A stretch of 64,000 nucleotides of DNA from Trichobilharzia szidati (Eukaryota > Platyhelminthes > Trematoda > Strigeidida > Schistosomatidae). The translations under genes were made by a program, and so were the position numbers. Shown here piece after piece: positions 11,868 through 22,764 of this stretch. The stretch covers positions 19,850,804 to 19,914,803 of the forward strand of contig OX235277.1 in assembly GCA_944472155.2 (NCBI GenBank), written 5' to 3'. Under the pieces are notes generated by a model. It ran no database searches and was not told the origin of the DNA. It worked only from the letters and a program-made list of their open reading frames with translations. How positions within the stretch are numbered: the stretch's first letter is position 1; each line of letters opens with the position of its first letter.

Positions 11868-12845
11868 CAAATATGTGAATGACACATTTATCTTTATTAA
11901 GAAAGCTGAAAACGGAAACTTTCTACAATACATTAACTCAGTCTCAAAATATATAGCTTACTAATGAAGTTGTGCGGTTAGCATGTTCGCCGACCATGCA
12001 CATGATCCGGGGTTCGATAACCGGCCGACGCACTCCTTTGCCTCACTTATCCAGTAATAAGACACGTAACGAGGGAAGGCTGGGCATGAGACTAGCAACC
12101 CGATCCTTAAAAATAAATACTGCTACTGAAACTTCAAGCCTCCAGCTTGAAGCCCTATGTTTCACTGGGAACGTGAAGGAAATAAATAAATAACTAATGA
12201 AGTTAAACTGAGTGAGAGAACACTTAACTTTCTGGATTGTCTTGTTAGAGCAAACTGACGACAAACTAAAGTTCACCCTATTCAGGAGACAGATACTTTC
12301 AAAAAATATTTTAATTTGCGATCGGATTATCCAATAAGACAGCTTTGGTGGAAGTTAAAGATATGTTTCCTGAAATGACACAAACCATCTGTGTTCATAA
12401 GATAAAGTGTTCAGAATATGAGGCTTGCTATATAGGGGAAACAAGTAGACAAGTGAATGTTGATGTGAATGCACACATACTGTGCACGAAACGTTCTCCA
12501 AAAAATGCAGTAGAATTAGAGTCTCGAAATGAAATCAGCCATTACAACTCATGCTATAGACAATGGACTTAAGATCGATTTCGAAAATATCGAAATTCTG
12601 GGGAAAAGCTTTCATTCACATAGAGAAAGACTAGTCTCTGAAGCTTTGCATATTTTAACCACATCGAATGCAACAAATATAAGAGAAGGGATAGACTTTT
12701 CATCTATATGGCAGACTCTAATGACACAAAACAGAAGAGAGAAAATAAAAATGTATTCAAGTGTTGATTCGCAGGCATTCGGCCGGTTACAGGATTTTCA
12801 TCATGGTCTGACATATGTTACAGAACCGTTGGAAAACCAGTGACC
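11868..12845 (+). mobile_element. Penelope-like element fragment: RT end plus GIY-YIG nuclease
   Basis: Reading through a SINE insertion (11972-12192), the plus strand encodes the end of a Penelope-type reverse transcriptase and its C-terminal endonuclease. The RT part begins YVNDTFIFIKKAENGNFLQY, where YVND replaces the catalytic YVDD, and resumes after the SINE with ERTLNFLDCLV and KKYFNLRSDYPI. The nuclease part (12345-12843) has CVHKIKCSEYEACYIGETSR, the YIGETSR signature of PLE GIY-YIG nucleases, then AITTHAIDNGLKIDFENIEI and the R..SEALHI...N...G...W ending. A frameshift lies near 12530. The altered YVDD, the SINE and the frameshift make it inactive. It is 5' truncated. Confidence 0.85.
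11960..12204 (+). mobile_element. tRNA-derived SINE with 12-bp target-site duplication
   Basis: The body 11972-12192 is flanked by ACTAATGAAGTT at 11960-11971 and 12193-12204. The head is tRNA-like: GTGCGGTTAGCATGTTCGCC (A-box region) and a B box GGGGTTCGATAACC. The middle (GAGACTAGCAACCC...CTGCTACTGAAACTTC) matches the region just before the RTE start codon at 38795-38845. The 3' end (GAAGCCCTATGTTTC) matches the RTE 3' end at 41816-41830, followed by an AAAT-type tail. The head, both RTE-like parts and the clean duplication support a SINE moved by the RTE machinery. Confidence 0.85.
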
Positions 12846-13540
12846 AATGAAAAGCTTTTTCGTCCTTATTTGGACCAATTCACTAGTACGCACCCAAAGG
12901 GGTTCTAATTTATAAATTTCCTTTTACAAGATGAGTCACTCGGACACTATCCAATGGACAGTGAGCTCTGACTCCACCGAATTCACGATACACCGCAACT
13001 GTTAGCTAATGCCATCGGCTAGTAACTGTCTTGACACCCATCCTCTTGTACCACACTAGTCAAGACTTCCCATGTGTGACAATCTGTCATTAGGCATGAC
13101 AAATACATAATGAATGTTCACAGTTTTCTGTTGGTACAAATGTCTATCAACAAGTGACCTTCAATTTATGTAATGTTTTGACTATTTATCCTGATGTTAA
13201 ATAAAATTCGAATGATTTTGCTTTGGCAGCCATGGCTTACACGGCGAAACGCTCTGAGAAGTTTTGTTTTGACTTTATCGCAGACACACTGAGACTATTT
13301 CAAATAGTTTATAATGATTCGCACTTACTCGGCGTTCAAATTATTTCAGGAAATTCTTAACATCTATGGTATGGACACATATTTAGTCTTCAGTTTCATT
13401 TCTTCATTTTAGTGCACAAAATGAACTTTAGGTTCAATCGGAAATGGGTATGCTAATATGGTGCACTAACTAAAGTAATAACGAAATGAATACAAAGAAA
13501 AATAGATGTCTTTATATAATACAGTCCTGTAACCAAAGCA
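12846..13540. other. No gene seen
   Basis: Unique sequence after the Penelope fragment. The first ~60 bases may still belong to the 3' end of that element. No ORF or RNA recognised. Confidence 0.45.
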
Positions 13541-13677
13541 TTCAATATATATATCACTTCATTAAATGTAAAAATATAAAGGTGAAATAATGCATTTTCA
13601 TAATATGTGAGCCATAAACAAGAACATTTGCATACGAGAATGACACACAAATGAGAAAGGACAGCAGCTGTACTTAC

Positions 13678-13686
13678 AAATATAGT
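13678..13686 (-). other. Possible 9-nt micro-exon
   Basis: Minus strand: a strong pyrimidine tract (CATTTTTTTCACC region, CTTTCTAG) then ACTATATTT then GTAAGTACAG. The duplicate at 14896-14904 keeps the architecture (TTCTTTAAAG|ACGGTAACT|GTAAGCACA). A third site at 19123-19131 has nearly the same nine bases. Confidence 0.35.
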
Positions 13687-14895
13687 CTAGAAAGGTGAAA
13701 AAAATGAGGAAATCAAATTGATAGATAAACTTCTATAAAGTAGAACCTGAGGAAGGATGATAAATTGTATTTCGCTTAAATGAAACTAATTTATTCCACT
13801 GAAAATGAAATACTTCGGATAACTGTATAATAACTTGAAAGTTTAGAGACGTAAGAACGTCAATCTCAAAATCAACTCCATTGAGAATTTCTCGGTCCGC
13901 AATTATATACCTTTATTTTATTGCCACTGAAATATGCTCGAGACTACAGTGCACTATGCGAAACAATCTCGAATCAAATGCGAATAAAGGATGACATTTT
14001 GACAGAATTTATCTATCACCAGGCAAAATATCCGCGAAACTAAGGCATTCAACATTTGTGGCTAAATCAGCGTAAGTGCATAAGGCTAAGATAACGAAAG
14101 AACATTAACTCAGTTGTGTCAATATTGAATGAATTTTGAACAACCAGGCAAAATATAACGGTCTTCGATTCCTTTGCAAATAACAAATTCTACTTTGTCT
14201 AGCTGCTTATTGTTCATGAGGAAACTTGAGCAATACGTTGTTTCATAAACTTTGAAGCTGCAAACTTGAACCTGTAACCGTCTGAACCTGTAAAATTTTT
14301 GAAGCTACTCAAAGGCTTATACAACACAGTATGTGACTGCAGTGAGCAAGTAAAGAATTCAGAAGGACGGAGCAACCAAATAGGTAGGATGTAAATCTTC
14401 TTTGTGACTTGTAGGCATTTCTTTATCTATTGAATGACTGACAGCTTCACTTGCCCCTGCCACACTTTCGAAAATTAAGGTTCATAAACAGCAATAATCT
14501 CCTGCAATAAAACGATTCGTCAGTCGATAATCTGAATAATTATTTTCATCGAAATGTTGGCTCTTAAACTGTAACTTTTGTTACTGTAACCATTTGTGCT
14601 GTCGATGTCTTGTCATGCTGGTTTATTGCCAGTGGAACATTAAATAATCTACAAGTCACCAGCTCGTCTTCTGATATATTCTACTTGATTGAAGTTCATA
14701 GTATTCTGAGTTGCGTCTGTTGATCTTCATGCAGCGGCATAAGCTTGAGGATCGATGGGTTGGGAGTCATTGAAACGGGTGCATTTACACAAACATTTAA
14801 AATATATGAACAAGACGCATTCGGATTTACAACATACGAACAAAGATTTCTGCGAGAATCGCATGCAAATGAAAAAGGAGAACAGTTGTGCTTAC

Positions 14896-14904
14896 AGTTA
14901 CCGT
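14896..14904 (-). other. Duplicate of the 9-nt micro-exon candidate
   Basis: Minus strand GTTCTTTAAAG|ACGGTAACT|GTAAGCACAACTG, aligned with 13678-13686. The flanking intron-like sequence GTAAGYACARCTG is better conserved than the nine bases between the splice sites. Confidence 0.3.
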
Positions 14905-15089
14905 CTTTAAAGAACAAAGATGTAAGGCGATCAGATACATGAACTTTTATAAAGTGAATCATCAGGAAGAATTATAAAATTATTTCACTCAAATGAACCT
15001 AATTAATTCCACCGAAAATGTAAGTACTTCAAATAATTGTAAATTAACCTGAAAGTCTAGCAACATATGAACGTCCAGATGGCCTAAAC

Positions 15090-17270
15090 TATCGAAGACG
15101 TCATAACCACTGTTAAGTTATAAAACATTCAGCAGTTTAAGTCTTAATTACTGAATTTGTATTGAAAATTTGCAATGCAACGTTTACTACACTCACACTT
15201 CGACCCATCTGGCAAAATTCAAATATATTCCAAAGAATAGTGTGTGAAAGGATTACGTTTGTTTTATAAAATATAGGCATTAAAGATCACACAATATGTT
15301 ATCCTGATGCAATCCTCCAGTGAGGTTGTAAGTGAAAGACGCTAGGTGAAACTTCCTCCTGGTTTCTTCGTTCATGATCACTTGTGTTCTTTGTAGTGTA
15401 GTGTAACAATATTTTTTATTTAAAACTTTTCCTCAGGTTGATTCAAACAAATTATTTAGCGATGCAAAAATGTATGTTCGGCTGCAAAACAGTGACCTGA
15501 TGTTCAACGGTTTCTTCCCACTAGCTGAGTGTTCCAGTCTCTAATGGCAGAATGATGCGTGTTTTTCCAGTAGGTCCATTATTACTCCCCTCAAGACTCA
15601 ATTTTTTATTTTGGTTTCAATAATATACGTTATGTATTGAAGTACCCTTCATGTTACTATTCCCGTTGGATTAACACGATGTCTGAAAGCAAACATCAGA
15701 CATGATTTGGCGGAAATGATGATGTGATAACGCAATACTTTTAAGAAATTCGATTCGAAACAATGTATTGATTCTGTCTGGATAATGATTGCTTCACAGA
15801 ATTTGCTGCTCTGTGACATACATTTCACAGCGCCTACAAACATTTAAATTATTGCTGTCGAGATGAGTGTATTAATTCGAGCTTGCTGACTCAGTTCATC
15901 AAGACTATTAGCTGATTGCAATTCATACTTCTTTAAGTTCTACAGAGAGTTTCGTTCACATAAGGAATAGAGGTGGAGAGGTATTTCAAGTGAAAGACTC
16001 TGAAGTGTCAGGTTTTAAGTGGTTAAACAACAATGAAGTCCAATTAATCTGTAATCGTAGGCGACTTTTCAAGCTGAGTGATATGTATCTGTTGAATTCT
16101 GAAGTAGACTAATCTAAGATCAGAAAATTTATTATATATATATATAATACGGTGCAAAAAATGCTACTGCTGCTTATAAAATCATTTCAGCAAATATCAT
16201 CGAATAACACTCCTGAGTACATTTTTAGATTCACATTCATCATTTACACACAAGGTGTTTCACGATACACCGAACGAGGGGAAAATGCATTCACCCTACG
16301 ATAATTCAACTAAATCTCATATTCATGAGACAAAATTTAATCCATCCGAGTATAATGCAGAAGAAGACGAATTCTGCACATCAAACATTTGTGAGAATTA
16401 TATGTGAAAATATTGTTATGTGATAAATGGACTCACATGCTAATTATAACAGATGAAATGCATTTTAAAATTATCACTTTGATATTGGTTTTGTTTAATA
16501 AACTGAAACGATATTTATAGGCTGTTGTTTATATTTAAGCCCGTATTTGTGACAATGACAATTGTTATATCCATTAAAGAAGATATGCGTCAATAACTAG
16601 TAGATGCATGCCAGATATGAATACGTCGTCAATTATACTGTCACTCATTCGGTGATGCACACTGGAGATAATGATGATTTATGCAAATGCCACCATTTTT
16701 CAGATCATTATTTTGAAATAACAGTCGAAAAACTGTTTCATTTAAGATATCCACCACAGCATTCATAAAATGTTTGACAAAATGTTAAAATCAAAACCAT
16801 CTTCTCTTAGGAAAACGTTAGGCTCCAAATTCGCTTCCCATTACACGATTTTCTTGGAGAAAACCTGTTCATCTTGGAATTCTCCTGAAAACACTGATAA
16901 CGCAAATGTTTCGCTAAAAGTCTACAGGTACAGAAATGATTTTAAGGATGCGCAGTTTCTTAGTTACTTCCTGGTATAGATGATAAAAACGTTTAAACGA
17001 ATACCAAGAAGAGCAATTCAACTTGCATAAAACAAAACTAATATCGTTCAACATGCAAAATCCACCTGTAAGCATCGTTGCCCATCAAGAATGCCCACCT
17101 TCAACATTTTTATTTTAATTAGTCCATGTAGCGATGGATGTGACGCTAATAGTCATCCACAACACAAAGATTTGCTTGTCACGAAGGAACTGTATACTGA
17201 TAACGGATTCTTCCAAACGCATTGATAGGAAGTCACAATATGTTTAATATGTTATTAGTTCCTGTCAGAT
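15090..17270. other. Unique AT-rich DNA, no gene recognised
   Basis: No retroelement or protein recognised. A (TA)n run lies at 16133-16147. A 69-codon plus-strand ORF at 16770-16979 resembles nothing I know. An AG-CAT-GTGAGT site lies at 16437-16439 on the minus strand. Confidence 0.45.
16437..16439 (-). other. AG-CAT-GTGAGTCC splice-like site
   Basis: Minus strand TTAG|CAT|GTGAGTCCAT, matching the site at 8458-8460 over about 15 bases. Confidence 0.2.
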
Positions 17271-17279
17271 AAGATAGGA

Positions 17280-17560
17280 TATTGTGTGTCTTGCACCCAC
17301 TCTGAATTTAAGGATGGAGTGGTTGATTGTGTTGACCACTTCACCTATCTGGAAGGTTGCTTCATACCTATTGGATTGAAATCCCAGCTAGGATACAAAA
17401 GTCTGTTTTTGAATTTTGTAAACTGACCTCATCTCTTGAGTATGCAGTTCGCACTGTCCTTCTTTACGACTGGACACTTGGTGACGGAAGGTAGTTGTTA
17501 AAAAACTAGATTCGTGTGACTCTGTCTCTTACACCTACACATTAGGTGGTATAGTATGGT
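17280..17560 (+). pseudogene. Heavily decayed LINE C-terminal fragment (tentative)
   Basis: Broken plus-strand frames give VDCVDHFTYLEGCF and later AVRTVLLYDWTLGDGR. These resemble the F.YLGS... and VRSVLLYG.ETW parts found downstream of the RT domain in several LINE families. There are many stops and no RT core motif is visible, so the assignment rests on two short similarities. Confidence 0.35.
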
Positions 17561-17814
17561 CAGACGTAGTGGTGGGTTGTAATGGAAGTTCTACAAGTTA
17601 GAATGACTGGCATTTGTTTTACACATGCCGTGCTATTGCTTCCCTTGTTAGCCGACGTATGATAGTGTTACAAATTCATTAGCGGTAACCAGGCTGAAAA
17701 AATGGAGTCAATCAATGATAACTTTGGGTGATGGCGTAAGCCACAATGGACACAGAAGCACTACTATTTCATGCCTCATTGATCAACCATATCCCACAAT
17801 TATTTTTTAAAATT

Positions 17815-18000
17815 TATTCCTTCAGGGTCCAAATGAAACATGGGGCTTCAAGATAAAGCTTTGAAGTTTCCATAGCTAGGGTTTCATTTTTACGGGTCTA
17901 ATCTCCTATTCACATGTCTAACTGTGCCTCTTTACTGAACTTGCCACCGGCTAGGCGAGATTTATGAGTGCATCAACTGACAACTGAAACCTAGACCACA
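17815..18000 (-). mobile_element. Diverged SINE of the 11960 family
   Basis: The minus strand carries the RTE-like 3' end (GAAGCCCCATGTTTCATTTG), then a CTATGGAAACTTC segment and a decayed head, in the same order as the element at 11972-12192. No target-site duplication is visible. Confidence 0.55.
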
Positions 18001-18165
18001 TGTAGGGCTGGCGGGCGCCATGCGAATGTGACATACGAATTCCCATTATTCTCCATTAAACTATCATATCTCCCACTAATTTGTGGTTACTAAAGTTTGT
18101 TATCATTCACTTTCTTTCTCGTCTTACACGTGCTGATTATGAAGAGTGAAAACTTGATGTCTTAC

Positions 18166-18186
18166 ACTTAAGATCAAAGTTCTGCG
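18166..18186 (-). other. Possible 21-nt micro-exon
   Basis: Minus strand: GAATTGAATTTTCAG, then CGCAGAACTTTGATCTTAAG + T (21 bases), then GTAAGACATC. The acceptor is good, the donor near-consensus, and the length a multiple of three. The donor context (AAGTGTAAGAC) is repeated at 18121-18130 as ACGTGTAAGAC. Confidence 0.3.
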
Positions 18187-19122
18187 CTGAAAATTCAATT
18201 CATTTTCTCAATGCCATGTGTTAATGCTGTGACGATCTTACAGGAACACAGTATTCCAACAGTGACTATACCACCGAGGGAGAAAATCACAGAAAGTGTT
18301 ACTTTCTGTTCATAACAAATATCATATTTGTTTGATAATACTAAAATATCAGCGGCCGTATCGTTCACAGGATTCCAGTATTCATAATTCTCTCAGACGA
18401 GATCAATTTTGAAAGTGTTTGTGAAATATCTGACTGCAAAACTCTCTGGAATGTGACTCTGTCACGAAGATCTATTCGCTCTTAGTTGATGATGTCGTGA
18501 ATTTCACAATAATTTACAGGAAGTTCAAGGATATGAACAAATTGCTGAAAGCAACGTCATACGACAAACAATTAGGAGTTCGTAAATATTTTATTCATAG
18601 ATTTTGTGGTCGTTATTATACAATAAAGCGAAATGTCATCTCGTTTAACATTTGGTGGATGTTGCTGACTGGATTTACAAGAAGTATATAGATGACGAGT
18701 CAAAAATATTGAATGGCAGAGAGATGGATTGAGTGAGTGATGCTTCAAAAACAACATGTGAAACACGAGAGGAAGACAAAGAAGAGGAATATGGAAGACA
18801 AGGCAGAAGAAACCCGGAGATATATGCATACTGTGATTCTAATACACGGTGAACGTATTTTGCCTATATCTGTCTACCAAGTCACAAAATTAATCTTGGA
18901 ATAACAGACATGTTGCTTTTCTGATCAGCCAAACAAATTCACCTTAGTTAATTAATTATGTGCATCATTTTAATATGTAATATCTTTCAAACAGGACTAA
19001 ATTATCCTTATACATCGACCTGGAAACATTGTCAGTGCATCCTATCGCACAGCAAGAAATTTAGTTCCGACCCACCAGAAATACCAGAGTTACGGCAATT
19101 CACAGAATAATTGACTACTTAC

Positions 19123-19131
19123 TAAAATAGT
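19123..19131 (-). other. Possible 9-nt micro-exon
   Basis: Minus strand ATATATTTTCAG|ACTATTTTA|GTAAGTAGTC. The nine bases resemble ACTATATTT at 13678-13686. The downstream CAATTATT also follows the array site at 20664-20666. Confidence 0.35.
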
Positions 19132-20663
19132 CTGAAAATATATGTAGATAATGCGATTGTATGTTATTCTCCAAAATGTGCGGATGTTAAAAAAACAAAG
19201 AAAGCACATTTAGGGCAAAATTATAGCCTCAATATAATATATCCAGGATAAAAACCTCCTGAATAGTGAATGCGATAGTAACCAGCAGAAAAAGATATAT
19301 CATCCTTTTCCACGAATGTTGTGATTTAATTTGTGATGAAGTTACGACATTAATCCGTTATTTCTCAAGCATACTGTTACTTATTGTGTGAGCATTTCAT
19401 TGTCATTTGTCTCACCTTGGTCTTTGTCGAATCGCCAAGCAGTCAGATAGCTGTTGCCACCCATTTAGGAAAAATCCATTCCTACAGCTGTGAGCCGAAT
19501 TTATTGCGGTTAAGAAATCGTATCAATGTGATGTGTTGTTCCGTAATAAATAAGGAGTATTTTACGTTCGCATACTAGCCATTTTCATTTGATATTTGCG
19601 TGATCCTGTGAAGAAGAGAGCTCAACACAAAAATAGGCGTATAAGCCTACAAGTCAAGTTCCTTAACGCTATAACAATCAGTGGCACACATATAACAGAA
19701 TGTCTGCTAAAAACTAATCAAAATACTCCACTCAATTAATACGACAAGGATATTTTATAAGAATGTTAAACAGTCAAATCTGAATAAATCAATCGGTCAC
19801 TTCTAAACCAAATTTGTAGTTGAGAAATGCAAAAATCGATAGGATGCATGATAATAAACAAAGAAGATATTAAATTCCTAATAAAGTGCTTGAATGGATG
19901 AATCGCCTATAAACATTGTTATTCCCTGGAAATGAAAGACATTTGTACACAAGCAAAACTAATCATTTTCAATTGACGTGTTGTGGTGTCATGAGGGCAG
20001 TAGAGTTTTTCATTTCTAAGCTTCATCATTGAGGAGAAATTCTGATACAACGGCTATCTAATTACTTTGCCTACATTGAGGTCGATATTAGCATTGTAAT
20101 TTAAAAAGTAGGCAAGATTTGTAGAATGCGAAGTTGCACGCAAACTTAATTTGTCAGAAAAACACAAAGTATTACAGCCATTTGAAAGAACACAAACAAA
20201 CTGGAGACGAAAATCGAAAACCCAAATAGCAGTCAGCAGAATAAAATATTTCTAGAATAACACCGAAATTATACGGAGAAATCACAGACAGAACACTGCA
20301 CTGACAATGTAAATGTCACTACTGATTAAAGTGAATTCAGTTGTGAATTAACAAAATTTGTGTTCTGTTTTCACGTAATTGACGACTGAGTATACTACAT
20401 CAATTCAGCGGAATCACAGGTGATACTCCATGAACTGAAAAGTCAAAACTGTAGGATTGAATCACAATATATATATTACTGTAAACTGGATCTCATCCTA
20501 AATATTGAGGTGCTAAATAAACTAGTAGTGGTCGACTGTTTTCTAAACGATTCACGGTTGATATTAGTAAAATTTGTTTGTTATTACACTATGATTTCAA
20601 TAGGATTCTGCATTATACTGTGAATTTATAAAAGCCTTATCAGAAAAGTAATAATTGACTTAC

Positions 20664-20666
20664 TAA
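20664..20666 (-). other. AG-TTA-GTAAGTC site in array linker
   Basis: Minus strand TTTTTCAACAG|TTA|GTAAGTCAATTATT. The equivalent sites in the other two linkers are 23940-23942 (TTAACAG|GAA|GTAAGC) and 25410-25415 (GCTTCAG|AGAATT|GTAAGTC). Acceptor and donor persist while the bases between them change. Confidence 0.3.
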
Positions 20667-20976
20667 CTGTTGAAAAACATTTGAAATAAAACAATCAACT
20701 CATCAATATGTTCCGACAATTTGGATTGCGACTAAACTTGCTATATAGAGGTAGTAGCAAAAGGTAATATAATTTTGATTAAACAGCACTGACTAGTGAG
20801 ATATGTTTAGTATTATCTTTGCTACAAACAGAATTGTGTCAGTAAAGTTAGCAATGTCGTTAACATTCAAGTGAGGTAAAGATAATAGTGCAAGAAACGT
20901 TGGATTCAAAGATTACGCAGATTCCAATCAAAAATCTAACATCATCAAATAATGAAAGTCTCGTGAATACAAATAG

Positions 20977-21227
20977 GGTGTGACCCTACACCAACCATAA
21001 TTACATCCACATATACCTTCATTGAAATGCTATTCCAAAATACCTCTCTTCAGAAAGAGACAGACTCGGTTCGAAGTGATTCAACACTTGAGTTCCCAAT
21101 TAGGCGATTTCCATTCACCCACTCACTCCTGAATATTCCGATATTCCCTGAATGTTATCGAGCATCGCAATTCAAAGTGAGTAATCTCATTCAATTTGAA
21201 GTAGCAATTCTGAGGGATGAAGGTTGA
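20977..21227 (+). CDS. Conserved array ORF, module Y copy 1 (unknown protein)
   Basis: Open plus-strand frame from AAATAG|GGTGTGACC to a stop at 21225-21227. Around residue 20 it reads TFIEMLFQNTSLQKETDSVR, then STLEFPIRRFPFTHSLLNI and PIFPECYRASQFK. A GTGAGT donor follows QFK at 21177, so it may be an internal exon of 200 nt. The same frame is open in all five copies. Differences between copies are mostly amino-acid changing (P/Q, K/T, R/T, P/S, Y/F), which argues against strong purifying selection. The RFPF..SLLNI string loosely recalls the F.FPFYG..L..I pattern of PLXDC/nidogen-like proteins and the schistosome CP391S family; this is a weak guess. It has no ATG at a convincing gene start. 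Confidence 0.4.
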
Positions 21228-21399
21228 GAGTCCGCCTGCTCGTTGTCAGGCCATATTCTAGATTGTATATTTTCTCAGTCATATAAATGTCTGAGAATAA
21301 TTGTAATTTGTGAGGATTTAGGAAATACTAGAAATCTTTTCAACGCGACTACATTTAACTCACATATTTGAATACATAAAAAAGCATCATAAATCTTAC

Positions 21400-21445
21400 C
21401 AGCTTTTGTAACAATTAAATAAAAACACATTATTAACATAAGCAT
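21400..21445 (-). CDS. Signal-peptide first exon in array, module Y copy 1
   Basis: From ATG 21445 the minus strand encodes MLMLIMCFYLIVTKA plus one base, then AGCTG|GTAAGATTT. The hydrophobic core with a small-residue end fits a secretory signal, and the donor is in phase 1. An ATATAAGG box lies 32 bases upstream of the ATG (21478-21485). The frame is also open upstream for about 66 codons, but exon definition and the TATA-like box favour this start. The copy at 26298-26343 is the same except for a V to Y change. Confidence 0.5.
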
Positions 21446-21515
21446 GAAATGTTTACATGCAAGAATGAATGAATTTGCCTTATATGTAATTTTCAAATGA
21501 TCCAGATACGCATGA

Positions 21516-21782
21516 AACACATTGAGACTGCGGATAAATAAGACAAACATTTGTGATAAATTGAGATGCAATATGAGTATCAGCGAATCAGGCAATAGTC
21601 GATTAGTAATTTTTCTACGTAATAATGTTATTTCCAATGCCATGCTAACACCAGTGCTACAAGAGAATTTGATGCATGTTCATTTACCTGTAGATTGGAA
21701 ACAAAATTGCCGTGTGAAACAACCGGAGGACGGTTTTATCAATGAGATAACTGTACCGGTATCAGGCTACTTTACGTTCTAA
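21516..21782 (+). CDS. Conserved array ORF 2, module Y copy 1 (unknown protein)
   Basis: Open frame of about 88 codons ending TVPVSGYFTF stop. It contains KTNICDKLRCNMSISESGNS, then RLVIFLRNNVISNAMLTPVL and DWKQNCRVKQPEDGFINEI. A fair acceptor (GCTAACACCAG at 21644-21654) could start an exon at LQENLMHVHL. It overlaps the minus-strand exon region on the opposite strand, so only one of the two readings may be real. Copy 2 (22498-22764) is identical in protein; copy 5 (from 26417) is broken by a TAA and an inserted T near 26582-26635. I recognise no family. Confidence 0.3.
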   Translation, partial: NTLRLRINKTNICDKLRCNMSISESGNSRLVIFLRNNVISNAMLTPVLQENLMHVHLPVDWKQNCRVKQPEDGFINEITVPVSGYFTF

Positions 21783-21955
21783 TCAAAATTTTGGATGCCT
21801 ACATTCTGGGAAAGAAAAATTTTACTGAAGCACGGTGGATTATACGAAATCGAGTGATGCGTGGACAGAAATGACATGAGTGTACAAAGCTTACAGCCGA
21901 TTGCCTCCAACCATCTTACATCATCAAATAATGAAAGTCTCGTGAATACAAATAG

Positions 21956-22206
21956 GGTGTGACCCTACACCAACCATAATTACATCCACATATACCTTCA
22001 TTGAAATGCTATTCCAAAATACCTCTCTTCAGAAAGAGACAGACTCGGTTCGAAGTGATTCAACACTTGAGTTCCAAATTAGGCGATTTCCATTCACCCA
22101 CTCGCTCCTGAATATTCCGATATTCCCTGAATGTTATCGAGCATCGCAATTCAAAGTGAGTAATCTCATTCAATTTGAAGTAGCAATTCTGAGGGATGAA
22201 GGTTGA
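21956..22206 (+). CDS. Conserved array ORF, module Y copy 2
   Basis: Second copy of the frame described at 20977-21227. It differs by P to Q in STLEF(P/Q)IRR. The GTGAGT donor after QFK is kept. Confidence 0.4.
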
Positions 22207-22377
22207 GAGTCCGCCTGCTCGTTGTCAGGCCATATTCTAGATTGTATATTTTCTCAGTCATATAAATGTCTGAGGATAATTGTAATTTGTGAGGATTTAG
22301 GAAATACTAGAAATCTTTTCAACGCGACTACATTTAACTGACATATTTGAATACATAAAACAGTATCAAAAACTTAC

Positions 22378-22427
22378 GTACTTTGTTATACAATTCAAAT
22401 CAAAACACATATTTTTCACATAAGCAT
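22378..22427 (-). pseudogene. Broken signal-peptide exon, module Y copy 2
   Basis: Counterpart of 21400-21445. The ATG at 22427 is followed by CTTATGTGA, so the frame stops at codon 4. The exon also has extra bases (50 instead of 46 nt), and the TATA-like box is changed (CATCAAAGG instead of CATATAAGG). The donor is, if anything, better (GTAAGT). Start region and promoter-like box are lost together. Confidence 0.5.
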
Positions 22428-22497
22428 GAAATGTTTACATGCAAGAATGAATGAATTCCTTTGATGCGTAATTTTCAAATGATCCAGATACGCATGA

Positions 22498-22764
22498 AAC
22501 ACATTGAGACTGCGGATAAATAAGACAAACATTTGTGATAAATTGAGATGCAATATGAGTATCAGCGAATCAGGCAATAGTCGATTAGTAATTTTTCTAC
22601 GTAATAATGTTATTTCCAATGCCATGCTAACACCAGTGCTACAAGAGAATTTGATGCATGTTCATTTACCTGTAGATTGGAAACAAAATTGCCGTGTGAA
22701 ACAACCGGAGGACGGTTTTATCAATGAGATAACTGTACCGGTATCAGGCTACTTTACGTTCTAA
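22498..22764 (+). CDS. Conserved array ORF 2, module Y copy 2
   Basis: Same protein as 21516-21782, ending PVSGYFTF. Unknown function. Confidence 0.3.
   Translation, partial: NTLRLRINKTNICDKLRCNMSISESGNSRLVIFLRNNVISNAMLTPVLQENLMHVHLPVDWKQNCRVKQPEDGFINEITVPVSGYFTF

Larger units (their letters stand above)
13545..15085. repeat. Diverged direct duplication with conserved splice-like sites
   Basis: 13545-13870 and 14770-15085 are related: compare CTTCTATAAAGTAGAACCTGAGGAAGGATG with CTTTTATAAAGTGAATCATCAGGAAGAAT, and CCACTGAAAATGAAATACTTC with CCACCGAAAATGTAAGTACTTC. Both carry a minus-strand 9-nt segment before GTAAGT/C. Identity is well below that of the younger repeats elsewhere in the window, so the duplication is old. 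No protein is recognised between the copies. Confidence 0.65.
18010..19880. other. No complete gene; micro-exon candidates only
   Basis: The minus strand offers splice-like segments at 18166-18186 and 19123-19131. A 64-codon plus-strand frame ending at 19578 begins after a good acceptor (TTATTTCTCAAG at ~19371) and has a hydrophobic start, EHFIVICLTLVFVES, but no ATG. It may be a terminal exon or chance. Confidence 0.4.

Noticed and set aside
13318..13360. 27-nt micro-exon before GTAAGTGCG on the minus strand
   Set aside because: The acceptor is weak and all three phases contain stops.
18690..18830. LINE C-terminal piece (RGRQRRG-like) or secreted protein on the minus strand
   Set aside because: Only a purine-rich stretch; neither reading has a convincing motif.
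21275..21643. 122-codon minus-strand ORF as one protein
   Set aside because: A strong GTAAGA donor interrupts it after the signal-peptide segment, copy 2 breaks it, and its length is explained by low stop density; only the short first exon is kept.
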